64,000 nucleotides of DNA from Eudorina sp. 2006-703-Eu-15 (GCA_003117195.1 BDSI01000011.1:1218135-1282134); one strand, 5' to 3'. Counted from the stretch's first letter, positions 12,101 through 24,853 are shown. The notes: generated by a model not told the origin, from the sequence alone. Made by a program: numbers and translations.

Positions 12101-13789
12101 CGGCCCGCCGCCGTACGGTGTGTCGTACAGCCATGCCCACGGCAGCGTGATGGTGCCGCCGGGCGGGCATCCCGCGTACTACACCGATCCTAACGGCGAA
12201 GCGTATTATTACGACGTGCCGTACTACACCGTCGAGGAGGAAGAGGAGGAGCTGGCGGCGGCGGCGGCCGCTGGTCATCCGTACGCCATGTCGTACTATG
12301 GCGTGCCCCCACCCGCGCACATGCACATGTACCATCCGTCGCACGTGGCGCCGCCGCCGTCGCGAATGCCGCACGTGCGAAGCGGCGGTGGTGTGGGCGG
12401 CGGCGGGGGCTCGTCCGGCGGAGGCGGTGTGGGCCCGGGCGCGGTCCGGGCGCCGCACCACCCCCACCACCCCCACCACCCCCACGCGGCACCTCCGGGG
12501 GGCCTGCCTCCCGACTACGGCGGTGGGTGATTGCCATCTTCCCTGGGTCGGGCTCGGGCTCGGGCTGGGGGAATCAGGATTGATTTCGCCCTGCTGAGCA
12601 TTAGCAATGCAGTGGTGGCTGTTATCCTCACTCCTTCGCTGCTGCAGCGAGGCAGGAGATCCGTTGTTGCCCTCACCGGGAGAAGCTCCCCCACCGGGCC
12701 AGGCCGGGGCCGGGCTGGGGCGGAAACTCTTGAGCGCGCACACCGGGCCGCAGTGTGCACGTTTGCGAATTGGTGGTTGCGAATTTGCGGGGAGGGTGTA
12801 CCTCAGCCCCAGCTGTTGTTTCCACTGCCCACTGCCCATTGGACGCAGACGACCCGGCGGACATGGCGCCCCCGGATGCCCGGATCCGCGGACCCATGGG
12901 TCATCCCGTGGGTCACAGCCACGGCTACCACGGCTACCAGGGTCGCGGAACCTCCGCGGGCGCCGGCGGCGCTGCAGCGGCCCCGCACCCCGCAGCGTCG
13001 GACCTTCACGGACCTCACGGCGGCGCCGGCGCCCACCACCCATCAGGGCCGTACCCGCCGTACGGCCACCCGGCGTCAGCGCCGCCGGGCACGTACCCGC
13101 CTGGCCGTCGGCACGGTCCTAGCGGCGGCAGCGCCGCCGCCGCGGCCGGCGCGCCGCCAGGCGCGGGGCAGCTGCCTCACGGCCATGGCCACGGCCATGG
13201 TCACGGCCACGGCGCGGCGGCCTCCACCGGGGTTCCACCGGCAACCCAACAGGGAGGCGGTTTCGGAGCCGCCGCCGGAGGCGGCGGCTCTGGCCATCAC
13301 GCCCACCACCACGCGCACCACCACGCCCACCACCAACAGCAGCAAGGCCCGCTGGGGCCACCACATCACCTGCACGGCGGGGCCGGGGGCGGCGGCGCCG
13401 GGCCCCCAGGCGGGGGGGCCCCAGGGGGCTCCATGCACCCAGGCGGCCAACACCACCCAGGCGGCCACCCGCACTCCCATCACCATCACCACCACCACTC
13501 GCAAGCGCAGCAGCACCAGCAGCACCCGCAGCCGCACCCGGCCGTGCCACCGCACCTGGGGGGCCATGGTCTCGACGGCGCTCACCCGGGGGGTGGCGGC
13601 GGTGGCGGCGCGGATCAGACAGACCTGTACTACCAGAAGTTCCAGGAGTTGACGCAGGCGATTAAGAAGGTGGCGGGCGAGGGCAGCGGGACCGATGGGT
13701 CGGCTGGCGGCGGCGGCGGCGCCGGCGGCGGCGGCGCGGGGCTCGACGACGTGATCCGCAACCTGTCGTTCTTCACGGGGCGGCGGTAG
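6160..13789 (+). CDS. Giant AP2/ERF-domain DNA-binding protein with low-complexity arms
   Basis: Model: join 6160-7566, 8036-8092, 8421-10507, 10925-11358, 12010-12522, 12849-13789; about 1812 residues. All five introns are GT-AG and their phases match. One AP2 domain lies at about residues 404-460 ([19 protein letters not shown], then RRWLGSF and AYDAAA), with the conserved WG, AAEIRD and AYD elements. A basic RKRKR stretch at 350-354 may be a nuclear localisation signal. The rest is poly-Ala, poly-Gly and His-rich sequence. Two Tyr/Pro/acidic blocks, in exons 3 and 5, resemble each other. A short amphipathic segment near 1757-1776 ([14 protein letters not shown]) precedes the end. The family binds DNA, so a nuclear transcription-factor role is likely; the targets are unknown. 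The ATG at 6160 is the first in frame. The low-complexity exons make exact boundaries less sure than the domain. Confidence 0.85.
8008..8028 (+). repeat. Acceptor-proximal intronic motif (AP2 intron 1)
   Basis: CCCAATTCGTGTACCCTCC ends about 8 nt before exon 2. It resembles the larger copy at 8298-8348 and copies in other genes; see the finding on the acceptor-proximal motif. Confidence 0.5.
8298..8348 (+). repeat. Acceptor-proximal intronic motif (AP2 intron 2)
   Basis: This stretch of about 50 bp contains CTCTGGCAGCAG and CCACCAATTTCCTGT. It matches 58008-58056 in the last intron of the eIF2B beta gene along its length, at roughly 80% by eye. It lies 72 nt upstream of the 3' splice site. 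Confidence 0.6.
10845..10888 (-). repeat. Dispersed ~45-bp intronic repeat (AP2 intron 3)
   Basis: On the minus strand this reads GTTAGGCAGGCAGAACAGG then GTGCGTGACATGC. Related copies lie at 31030-31078 (+), 48911-48965 (-) and 52537-52582 (+), each inside an intron. Confidence 0.6.
11528..11600. repeat. CT/CTCG low-complexity run in AP2 intron 4
   Basis: Mixed (CT)n, (CTCG)n and (CTCGCT)n repeat in the intron between exons 4 and 5. Confidence 0.85.
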
Positions 13790-16000
13790 CTGCCGACGGC
13801 GGGCGGCTGTAGCACGACGGGCCGCCAGCAACGCCCGGGGCCCGACAAGGTTGTGCCTGAAAGAGCCACCGGCGAGGCAGCCGACGAGTGGGATCGTGCC
13901 GGCTACGGGCGAATCCGCGTATGTGTGCGAGGGAGTGGGGAGGCGGGGGCTTCCGCTGGGGGATGGGTGAGCTGAGGCGGCGAGAGCTGATCCGGAAGAT
14001 GTCCACAATGCTGTTTCTTCTTTTCCTTCGCGATGTGTAGGCCTGATGCGTAGGCGGGGAATAATACGCGGGGGATGCCTGACGGCCTGGCCCGCAGCCG
14101 GAGGGCCAGCCCCTCGGCCGGCCGGCGGGCGGGCGGGCGGGTTAACAGTGCGCTGCCGGGATACTGAGCCGATGTCTTCGTCGGAATTCCACGAGCCGCG
14201 AGATGGGGTGGGCGATGGGGTGGGGGAAGTTGTATTTGGGTATTTGTAGACTGTAGAGGGGCACTGAGATTCAGAGGAGGCAGGGCGGCCGACCTGGGGT
14301 CTCTAGAACGCCAATGCGCTCTGCCACACTTGGTGGGTTTCATGCTTCCATTACTGTGGCGGCCCGTGTCGGGTGGCGGTTGGCGGTTGTGATCTCGCTG
14401 CGTCCTCACTGCACTGCGCTTCCCCTGCTGCCCGCCCGCCGTGGCGCATTGTGCGGCGCGCGTGGGCCCTTGCGGCGTGTGGCGTGATGCCTGTGAGGCA
14501 GTGGGCCGATCTGGCGCCCACTGCTGCTGTTGCTGCTGCTGCTGTGGTGGCAGCTGTCGCCGCTGGGGCCTTCCCGGAGAGAGACGAGCCCAGAATTGAC
14601 TCTAGCGCGCTAGAGGGCAGGGTAACTGCAATTGGAAGGGCACGGGATGTGTCCCGCCGAGGGTTGAGGGCTTCGGCGCTGTCATCAGAGCCTTGGACTA
14701 AGGGCCAGCGCGGACCCCGTTGCACAGAAGAGAAACTGCGGCTGATGCTGCCGCGCTAGGTCACTAGGGCCGCCGTGTCACGTCTGGGGGGAAAGGGGGC
14801 GACAGATGCGGCTCATGTCACGCGCGCGAGCCTAGCCCGTGGCCCCTTGTGCCCAACGATCACACCTCGGTGTGTGTGTATGTGTGTTTCATACTCTGTC
14901 GTATTGTCCGTAACTGCCAGCTCCTCGCGATTCACCTCCTCTCCCCCGCCTCTCTCGACGTGCCATGCGCCTCATGGCCTGTGGATCGCACGAGCCGCTG
15001 GGGTCGCTGGGGCCACATGGGGGGGGAGAGGGAAGGAACAGCACTGCCCGGCCTGTATGGGCTCGCGCGTCAGGACCCCTTGTGCATGTTTGCAGTTCAG
15101 GATTGCTATAGTCCGGCCCCACACCCTCGCTCGCTCCCTAGGGTTCGCCTGTAGGTTGTTTTCAGACGGCTGGCAGGGGAGCCTGTTGCAAGGCGAGGAT
15201 AGGCACGGGCCCCAACCGGCCGCCCCTGTAAAACACAAGTAAGCCAATCGGCGGCGTTTCCCGTTGCGTTGCGGCCTCACGGGAGGGGTGTAAGGGTGGG
15301 TCGTGTACTCTGCCCAGTTGTGCTGTGTGTTGCGGCGTCGGTTCGGCCGCCTGCATCTACCGTACATGGATGTCCCAGTCCCGAGGAGCACGAGGTCCTG
15401 CGTCCCCCGGGAGTACACGGCGGGTCGCCCCAAGCACGAATGTGGCGGGAGTCCTGACAAGAGTGTGGGTGGCGGATGTGCTGGGTGCTGGAGTTTCTAC
15501 CACCAAGACGGGGTCGGTTGTGCGTCCCTATCCCCGCACACCAGCCGGTGTGGTACTCGTGTGCTGCACACCAGATGGCGCCCACTCCGCGGCGGCGGTC
15601 GCACGCCTGGACCTGACAGCTGCTGTGTCTACTTGCACGTGTCAGTACTACATGTATGTGTGTGCGCACATGTCGGTGGGTTTGCATACCGGGTGTGGCA
15701 CCGGGGCAGGCGGCAGGGCCCTCACTGCCGGGCTTCTGGGGACGGACGGCCTTGCCTGCTGTGGCCGGACCGATTGGCCAGATGCGTCATCACCTACCCA
15801 GGTCGTTGGGTTCATGGCTGGTGGGCTCGCGGGTCGCGGAACTAGCAAAGGATGCCGCAAGGGCAAGTAAGGGTTCAGTGAGGTGGCGGGGGCGACACCT
15901 GGCCCGCTGACACCCAACTTCATCATCATTCTTCTCCTCTCTGCCCATCCATCCTTTCCTCTTATATCAATCAAAGTGCGCGGTGCCTCTTGCCCGCATG
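13790..16000. other. 3' flank of the AP2 gene, no gene recognised
   Basis: GC-rich sequence that should include the AP2 3' UTR. TGTAA, the usual volvocine polyadenylation signal, is seen at about 15228, which would imply an unusually long UTR, so its relevance is uncertain. I see no domain-bearing frame in either strand. Confidence 0.4.
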
Positions 16001-17440
16001 GCGCACAGCTGCGCTGGGCCGCAGTTGTGGTTTCTCAAATGTGTAGCTGTTTTGTCGGTGGTGGGGTCCAGGTGAAATCAATACCCACACTGGCGGGGCG
16101 TGATTGCATGGACTGATGGCTGGCTGGCTGCCTGACTGTTCGGTGGAATGCCTTGCTGCCAGACATTTGTGGTGGTTATTGGGCCTGCCTTAAGCAGTAA
16201 AATAGGCAAGCCCTGATGAGATCATGTATGTGTCCTGCACTGCTGATGGTTGTCACTCCGGATAAAGGGGAAATTTATCAAATCCAAATGAAGTCTTTTG
16301 CTTCCCAGTGCTGGCGCAGGATCGTGAGGCCAGCTCTATGTGGGGGCAGGGTGGCGTGTTGGTGGTGAGGGACTGCGACAGTGGGAGATAAGCACGACAG
16401 AGAGTTGATGTTACAGGGGTTTGCAGTGCATCGGAAGGCCACAGGCCATGGAACATCGTACCTTTCGACGCGGTTGGCAGACCAGACTGCCGAAAGGGAA
16501 TCATTCCAGCACAGATATTGGTGTTGGGCAACAGCCAATCATTGAGCATCTCGCTCAGTTATGACCTATAATCATCATGTCATATTGGGCACAGAAAAAT
16601 TAAAACATCCAGCTACCTCGACCTATGCATTTAATCCAGATGACCTATGCATTTAATCCAGATGCACCGCTCAGCGAACACCACCAAAGACATCATCTGC
16701 ACATGCACTACCATGCACTGACACTGCTAAATAGTACACCTCGCATTAAAGGCACGCACAGGATAGGTTGCAGGGACTTAAAGACACCCTGACGTTGGTA
16801 AAAATAAAGTCAGAAACCACAAGTAACGCCATGCATCATAGCATTCTGCCCATAATGCTTACTAGTCATTGTCGACTGGACGCAGACCCCAAGTCTCAAC
16901 GTACACCCGCAATCCCAGATGTCCTCTGCCATCCAGCCCCATTCCAATCCTCTTCCTTCATTGTGGTCTCCCACAATGTATCTTTGCGAGGCGGACCAGC
17001 ATGTGCTCGATACTTGGGACAGCAGTGATGACCAGCATGTACTCGATAATTGGGACAGCAGTGATGTATCACAAGAATCAGACATCAAGACATCATCCAG
17101 CACGCATACTTCCCTCCAGGCCTGCAGGGATACGGCGGGGGAAGAGGAGAGGGCAGGAGTTGATGGATCAGCCGGCAATACACCCACCAGCTATCTGGTG
17201 GTGTAAGCAGGCAAATAGGAATGGTTGCAACCTTGTGCCTATAAACCCCAACCCAATCAACCAAATCAAATCAAATTTTACATTTAGTCAACAAATCCGT
17301 CATTCCCACCCCATATATTCCCATTTATCCCTGTACATTTAGCCACCCAGCCGCAATCGGGACTTAAGCTCAAGGCCCTACAACTAACAATAACATGCTT
17401 GACGAGACAAATATATAATTATTATTCGTGCAAAAATCCA

Positions 17441-17515
17441 TGTGACATTTCTTAGTCGTGACTTGTGTAACAATCCATGTGACATTTCTTTGTCGTGACT
17501 TATGTTAGTTGTTGT
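17441..17515. repeat. Direct repeat pair
   Basis: Two adjacent copies of a segment of about 37 bp, each containing CATGTGACATTTCTTNGTCG followed by TGACTT. Confidence 0.75.
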
Positions 17516-17850
17516 AAGGCAGCAGGGGATTCTAGCGTTTGTATGTAGTGGGTAACAGCCTAGCGATCTTTAAGGACTTCATACCCAAGAACATTAAAAA
17601 GACATACATGAGCCTGTATTCCTCTGCAGGTCCCAGTTGGATATACATTTATCAAACTGAAGGCAGGTTTTGATATTATTTGTTAATCGTTTAGACCAGG
17701 AAGGGAAGGTACGTCTGTACTTTCGTAGTCCGGGTATATACTGTAAGTCTGTGTATTATACAGTCTTGTGTCTGACACTGGGTATACATGAGAGGTGTTA
17801 ACACAGCTAACATGGTAGGTGTAAACATGGTAGGTGTAAACATGGCACCG

Positions 17851-17970
17851 GCTTGACATGGCTGTATCAACACTGCACCGGCTTGACACGGCTGTGTCAA
17901 CACTGCACCAGCTTGACACGACTGTATCAACACTGCACTGGCTTGAACCAACCGTATCAACACTGCGCCG
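17851..17970. repeat. 30-bp minisatellite, about four copies
   Basis: The unit begins GCTTGACACGGCTGTATCAA and continues CACTGCACCG. Copies diverge slightly. A shorter TAGGTGTAAACATGG repeat precedes it. Confidence 0.85.
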
Positions 17971-18469
17971 AATGTACATGGTAGACATACATGATGGTTC
18001 TTGGAATGGTTTAAACCTTATCTATTGGTCGTCTTGGCATTCCATATTGACCATTAAGGTAAGCAAGTGTGAGGCCTGTATGCCTGGACTGCACTAAAAG
18101 CACCACTCGCAGGTTGCGTGTGTGCCCGGGTGGGGGTGCAGGGGTGCGTGCAGTTGTATACCCATGCGAACAACAGCCATGGACCAAGATGATATCGTTC
18201 CGCTTGATATTGTTTGTATGTTATACTCAATAATGGAGTGAACCTGTTGGCATCCGTGTTACTAGTGCAGAGATACTGGCGCCCATTCGAAGTTATTCAA
18301 GTCCATGGCTGTGATATATAATTAATAAGCTGATTGCAGAGCACTGAAGGTCTTCAGGATGGCTGGATGTGGGCGGCAGCGACAGGCGGCCTCTTTCGAA
18401 GAAATGGGAGATGAAAGCTAGTAAAACCACTTATGTAAAAACCGAACCGTAAAAGAAAATTGGGGCAAT

Positions 18470-18612
18470 TTTAATGTGACCAGCTTGCCATAATACCTGA
18501 TGCGCATATAAGGACGGATTGGGGCGATCTTACCATGACCAGCTTGCCATGATACGGAATGCGCATAAGTGATACATAATTGATGGTGACCACCTTCCCA
18601 TAATACATGTGA
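18470..18612. repeat. ~60-bp tandem repeat, about three diverged copies
   Basis: Each copy contains TGACCAGCTTGCCATAATAC (or a close variant) followed by a TGCGCATA-like stretch. Confidence 0.7.
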
Positions 18613-19594
18613 ATGCACACCAACATAATACTAATTACTGCAGGTGAAAAGTGTGGGTCTGACCCATGAAGCAAGATCGGTCTCTAGCAATATCACCAGG
18701 AGTGATTCTCAAAATACAGGTATGCTGACCACATCTAGTGGGGATTCAAACCGCAACAAGGCCACCAAACATATATTTCCTAAAACCTGGCCACAATTTC
18801 AGATGCTTCCATCCGCACTTTAAGACGACACCCACCACAGATAGATTACATGACCGACAAAATATGAATACTGTCCTTGACAATGTCACTGGGCATTGTA
18901 TTGGGTGCAGGTGCAGTACCATCACTACACAGGCACAGTGCTCAGGATAGGATTGGGCAGGCACATTGAAGCTATCACGTGCTGCACAATAATCTGCAGG
19001 ATACAGATTTTGGCCATGTACTGATCACATACAATGAACAGGGTATGATAGGTAGCATCATATCCATTTACCACACTCCATCATGATGCTGTCATCAGAT
19101 GTGCTGAATGCTTCCCCAGGTTGCTCTTCAAGACTAACTCCAATCGTGTATTATACATTTTTGAGTTGATCTGAACACTTGCCCAGCCAGTAATTATCGT
19201 GGAGGATGACCTTCTACATATATGACCACTGTTGCATGTTCCTGTGACCTGATGCAACTGTATGTAGATAGGATGTGAGGTGGAGAGTCAAGGGGAGGAG
19301 ATCGCAGAGGTGAAGCCACAATGACTAACATCCTTCAGTGCAACGCATTGCTCCACTGAGGCCGATTTCGGGTTGAGGTTGTCCTTGTGCTTTCCACCTG
19401 GACATTGCTTGTCCAGAGGATAGATGGGTGACAGGTTTAAGGACAGCCTTCAGCGCCCTTCACTGTTTGATAATGTAGATATGGAATGAAGGGGAGGTGG
19501 AGATGACTCAAGGTCGACGGAAACAAGGTAGATGTGTCATGAATATAGCATACCCAAGTGAGTGTCTGACAACCCACTCTGAAAAAATATCATG

Positions 19595-21337
19595 TGTTGA
19601 AGTCAAAACCCCTGCAATCCTGCTGCTACTACTGTTGAGGTAGGTTTGAAGAGATGGAGGATGGGGCCTGATGTATGTGAGTCCTGCCATGCTGCTAGCT
19701 ACTGCTGCCGAGGAGATGGTGGAGGAATGGGTGTGATGTAGGTAGCAATCAGGGAAACCAATATCCAGGGATCTGCGTTCATATTACGAAGTTCTTAGAC
19801 GCCCTTGACTTTAGCGCATGAACATGTTAATTCACATAAAGATTGTGTATCAGGGTCTTCCCAAGTTAGGGTGTTAAGGCATGGGTAATATGGGAGTGCA
19901 GGCATGCGACCCACTGGGAGAATGTAATGTGCAGCCGATCTACACAGTTACGTGCATTACTATTAGGAGCATAATCACAATGCATCATGAATGTAACGCA
20001 TGTGTAACTAGCTAAAATCCTTTCTGTATCGTTGCATTTATGAAGGATGGGCAAGCACAACACAATAAAATGATCAAATTCATAAAAGCAGGCATATACA
20101 AATTAATGCGGAACAAATACAATGGATCTAATACATACACAATCAGCCATCGTACCCCACCACTCAATGACCGCGTGGAAAGGTACTGCTTGCCCAGTAC
20201 AACGCAGCAGCAACGGGCAGCAGCTAACCACGGCAAGGAGGTGATCTGCCAGCTTGCATCGGCCGCTTTGTCCTCAATCAACCTGTTCCAAGATTTGCAC
20301 ACGCTTGCCCAACGGCCAGTTCGACGACACTAATAGGCCTTGCATGCTGCAAAATATGGACTTCAACAGGAGCAAATGCAAGCAAAAGCATGCAAGCGAG
20401 GCAATGGGTTTCACAATTAAGCAGTGGTGCAGTTTTTTACGAAGCTCCTCCCACCTTTTGACCTCCCAACTTCAACCGTGCACCATCAGGATGCCCATAG
20501 TATGTACCATAGTTCAGGAAATCATCAGTTCAGACTACTAACGTGTACTGGCTGGGTAGGCAGGTCAACTATTTATTCGCTTGATGGTAACCTTAGTAGC
20601 TAACCGCTGCATCAATGTTCTGGGCATGTGAATGTGGCAGTAAGCCTCTGCGGCCGACATATCCTCCCATCCATTCCTGGACCGATCATGGATTTTGAAG
20701 GTAACAATGGCCTGCGGCTGGGTGTGTGTGCTACAGGTTAACAAGTTCAGGAAGCCCAGGAAGCCCAGCGTACCATTACTTCGAAAAGCAGCTGGAAAGA
20801 AGCCAAGATAATAATTTAGGGTCGTTCATCGATTGTTCATTGGCAAACAACCTGCAACAACAACAGGTTACAACCGCCTACCCGTTATGGCAGAAGATAT
20901 TTGACTAACCTGAACCTGATGGGGATCTTCGGAGGGGTGTGTTCAACAGCACCCTGCCTTCAAACTTGTAAAACCAGATTTCTTAGTTCAGCATGACATT
21001 TCCACACCTGTACCAGTTTCGTTCCTCTGGACAGTATGATGGAACATCGTGCATCAGCTTTAAGAGCTTGACACACACAACCTTAATAGTATCTTATTAG
21101 CATTGTCCAGACCAAGAATGTTGCCTGAAGAGGGAGGAACCGGCTGGCACCACCACCTGAAGGGTCCGGCGACCTTACTTAGAGGAAATGATGATGTGTA
21201 CCCACACCATCAACTGCAAACCACGATTTCCATTGATGTTTACCAGCTGGTAGATAGGGTTTCCCAGAGCTGCATGCCCATGCAGGTTGATAGCTAGGAT
21301 ACCTGCAACCCCGACACGTCCCAGATGAAAGCCAGGC
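19595..21337. repeat. Tandem duplication, unit 1 (~1.75 kb)
   Basis: This unit aligns along its length to 21338-23225. Shared landmarks are GGGCCTGATGTATGTGAGTC (19663 and 21409), TAGCTAAAATCCT (20010 and 21731), CATAAAAGCA (20080 and 21805) and CCACCACCTGAAGGGTCCG (21149 and 22967). Indels change the offset from about 1720 to 1820 bp. No unit has a long open frame. Content is unknown. Confidence 0.75.
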
Positions 21338-23225
21338 TCTGGTCAAAGTCGAAACGCCTGCCATGCTGCTGCTACTACAAGGGTAGTTTTGGGAGATGGT
21401 GGCGGACGGGGCCTGATGTATGTGAGTCCTGCCATGCTGCTAGCTACTGCCGCCGAGGAGATGGTGGAGGAATGGGTGTGATGCACATGGCAATTAAGGT
21501 AGGTACCCAATATCCAGGAAGCTGCGTTCATGTTAGTTTCATAGATGCCCTTGACTTCAGAGTGCATGAACATCTTAGTTCACATAAAGGGGTATATCAG
21601 GGTCGTACCACGTTAGGGTGTTACGGCTTGGGTGATATGGGGATGCAGGCTCTATCCAATTGGATGTAATGTGCCACCTAAGCAGCACTACACAGTTACT
21701 ACGAGAGCCAGAATAATCTAACATGTGTAACTAGCTAAAATCCTATCTGTATCATTTCATGCATGAACGATGGGCTAGTGCTACACAACAAAATGTTCAA
21801 ATACATAAAAGCAAGCACATATAAATTGATACCGAACAAACACAATGGTTCTAATACACAATCTGCCATTGTGCCCCACCACTCAATGACCACATGGAAA
21901 GGTACTGCTTGCCAAGTAAGAGAACCAACCAAGCAGCAACGGGCGGCGTACAATCTTGACCACAGCAAGGAAGTGATCTGCTGCCAGCTTGCATCCGCCG
22001 CTTTGTTCTCATCAACCTGTTCCAGAGATCTGCACACGCTTGCGTGCCCAACGGCCAGTGATCCACGTACGTACCGCCATCCACTTGTGTGCGCTTTCCT
22101 TCCGCAATAATGGGCCTTGCTTGCTGCAAAATGTGGACTTCAATGTACGGCGGGAGCAAACGCATGCAAGCCAGGCAACGGATTGCACAAGAGGTGGTGC
22201 AGTTTTGTACAACGCACCTCCCACCTTCGACCGTGCACCAGAAGGATGCCCAAAGTATGTACCACAGTCCTGCATCTTACGGTTGTACACCTACCAAGAA
22301 CGGAGACCTAATAATATCTCACCAAATAAATCACCTCAGGAAATCAGTTCAGACTAACGTGTACTTGCTGGGGGTAGGCAGGTCAACTATATATTTGCAT
22401 GATGGTAACCTTGTTTGCTAACGGCTGCATTTAAGTGCTGGGCATGTCTACGCGGCAGTAAGCATCTGCCACGCAAATCCCTCCGTCCATTCCTGGACCG
22501 AGCATGGATTTAGAAGATAACAATGACCTGCAGCTGGGTGTGTATGCTACGGTTTAACAAGTTCAGGAGCCCAGCATGCCCTTATCTCCCTGAGAATCTG
22601 GAAAAGCCACTGCTGAATGAAGCTGAGATAATAATTTCGGGTCGTTCGTTGGCAAACAACCTGCAAAACCAACAGGTTACAACGGTCTACCTGCCACGGC
22701 AGGAAATATCCGACTAACCTGAACCTCGTGGGGATCTTCGGATGGACAGGTGTATTCCACAACAAGCACCCTGCCTTCCAACTTGTATAACCAGTTCTTT
22801 TCAGTCAGAAACAAACGTTTCCACACCTGTCGGCTCTACTTGAGGGTACCGAGGAGCTCGACGCACGCATGAACCTTACGAATGTCGTCCAGACCATGAA
22901 GGTTTCCTGAGGGAGGAACCTGTCGAGATTCCTCGGGGCACCTGTTCGGTTCCGACACTGCGGGCACCACCACCTGAAGGGTCCGACGTCCTCGTTTGGA
23001 GGGAACTGATGGTGTTCGCGCAGCATCGACCGCAGCCCACGATTTCCACTGACGATTTCCGCTCGACCGCAGCCCAGCCACGAGCGGAAGTCGCTCGACG
23101 CAGCCCACGATCTATTTCTGCAGACGATTTCCGCTGACGTTTACCAGCCGGTAGGGTTTCCGAGAGCTGCACGCAGGTAACTAGGATACCTGCACCCCCG
23201 ACGCGCCCCGGCTGAAAGCCAGGCC
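21338..23225. repeat. Tandem duplication, unit 2 (~1.89 kb)
   Basis: Second copy of the unit at 19595-21337. It ends at AAGCCAGGCCCTGGAGAC, which matches the AAGCCAGGCTCTGG at the end of unit 1. It holds an extra GC-rich stretch near 23030-23130 with repeated CGACCGCAGCCCA and GACGATTTCCGCT. Confidence 0.75.
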
Positions 23226-23758
23226 CTGGAGACCCAGGGGGCCCTAGTAGCCGCCCGTCGGGGGCTGCCCAGACGTGCGTCGGAAGAATGAAGGCCGCCG
23301 TGGTAAGGGCTGTGATATTCTTTACGAACAATAAGATTTCTGTCTTTGATTTCCTGCCTGACGCTCCACTAAAATTATCTTGTCAGAGTCCGACGTGTCC
23401 GAGGCGCATTACCGAAAACCACGCCGAACCTTTCATCCGGCCGCTTCTATAATCATCATGACAATCTTTGATATTATACATAAATAATTGTATTCGTTCA
23501 TTAAACAACTAGCTAGTCCACTCTGACCGAAACCAACCAACCTGTCCGAGGGAAGCCGGAGATGGGCAAGCTTGTGAGGGAGCCGACGCATTTAGGAGAC
23601 GTATACGACTGGTAGACGTTTCCAGAACATCAGGTCGTGCTTCTGCTCCGCCCAGTTCCCAAACATAGAACACCTGCATCCCAAGCGACGGGTGATATGT
23701 GGAAGTAGTCACAGCGAAACAAACGTGCGTGACAACAGTGACTTTCCAGACATTATAT

Positions 23759-24268
23759 ATGCAAATGTGCCCTAAGGGAGACTTTCATTTTGATCCTGAT
23801 GGAAAACGTGCAACAATATATATGGGCGTTGCAATACAATTAGCACGAACAGCGGCGCATAACACAGCGACTTGCCTTATGATAAGCCTGTTTGAGATCT
23901 TCAAGCATTGTACCGTATGCCGCATTCCACATGAAGTTAGGTTTCCTGCACATAAGCAGCAGAGCGGGCTTCGGTTCAAGTGCCACGCAATAATAGGGCG
24001 GAAACAACCTATACAGAGCCGTCTGGAAGCGGAAACAGCAATCATATTCTATATGCTGTCGACAGGGAGTGAAGAACGGAGCATTGCAGAAGATTCAACC
24101 ACTCCGCACACAGCCGCATTACTCCTTACCCAACATGTTTTCCATCTCAGTAACTCTGTATCAGCAGGAAGTTGTCATCCGGTGCTGCCGCATGGTCACC
24201 CTCCAGCCGCGAAGACGAGAGAAGTCGCTTGGTCCCGAGTCGTGTCATTGACACCCAACATGGTATGA
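23759..24268 (+). CDS. Hypothetical protein ORF in the low-GC island
   Basis: From the first in-frame ATG (23759) to the stop at 24268, this frame would encode about 169 residues. That is long for DNA of this composition, where stops are common. The predicted protein is Cys- and His-containing (FKHCTVCRIPHEVRF), moderately basic and not low-complexity. I do not recognise a family. No good splice sites or flanking exons are evident. It could be a small single-exon gene, part of a decayed transposon protein, or chance. Confidence 0.25.
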   Translation: MQMCPKGDFHFDPDGKRATIYMGVAIQLARTAAHNTATCLMISLFEIFKHCTVCRIPHEVRFPAHKQQSGLRFKCHAIIGRKQPIQSRLEAETAIIFYMLSTGSEERSIAEDSTTPHTAALLLTQHVFHLSNSVSAGSCHPVLPHGHPPAAKTREVAWSRVVSLTPNMV

Positions 24269-24853
24269 AACTGCTGAAGGCACTTCATGCTGTGCCTTTT
24301 TGATGACAAACAACGAAAAATGTCGCCGCGCCCAGTCCAGCGCGCGGGCATACTTATGGAAACGTGATGTAGGAGTTATCATCGGAAGAACTCAAAGAGA
24401 AGGAACTCTAAACTGTAGCTCACATTCAACAAACCATAATGCCTGGAGCAAGAGTATATATGCAGTTGCGTTGTACGGTGCGTCGTACTCCATGTCAGTT
24501 TACGAGTGTTACAGTTGCAACGCAGCTGTGAGTGGTGCAATTCGTGCGTTGTCAATTGCGCACAAGTGACACCCAAATTATTGATTGACGGCGGCGCAAA
24601 TATTTTATCCTGGATTGTAATGGTCTTCCGAAATGACAAACAAACACAAATTCAATAAGTTGACGGCCTATTTAATCGTATATGCTAGCTGCTGAGGTCA
24701 ATTTTGCATGCGAGTTGCGATTACGTCCACCAGCCCGCCGGCCGACCTGCGGCTGCCGACTTGAAACTCAACGATAGTCAGACACATTTCACCTCCAAGG
24801 CGTTGGATGTCTGCCTGCCTCCCGGCGGCGCGACGCAGGCCACACGCACACGT

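Larger units (their letters stand above)
16000..24700. other. Lower-GC, repeat-rich island
   Basis: Base composition drops visibly compared with the flanks, and stop codons are frequent in all frames. The island holds short direct repeats (16619-16668, 17008-17065, 17441-17500), minisatellites (17851-17970, 18470-18612), a tandem duplication (19595-23225) and one longer ORF (23759-24268). I see no terminal repeats or recognisable transposase. It could be decayed transposon sequence or a gene-free heterochromatic block. Confidence 0.5.

Noticed and set aside
16000..24700. Organelle DNA insertion as the cause of the lower GC
   Set aside because: No plastid or mitochondrial gene fragments are recognisable, and the composition is not as AT-rich as typical green-algal plastid DNA.
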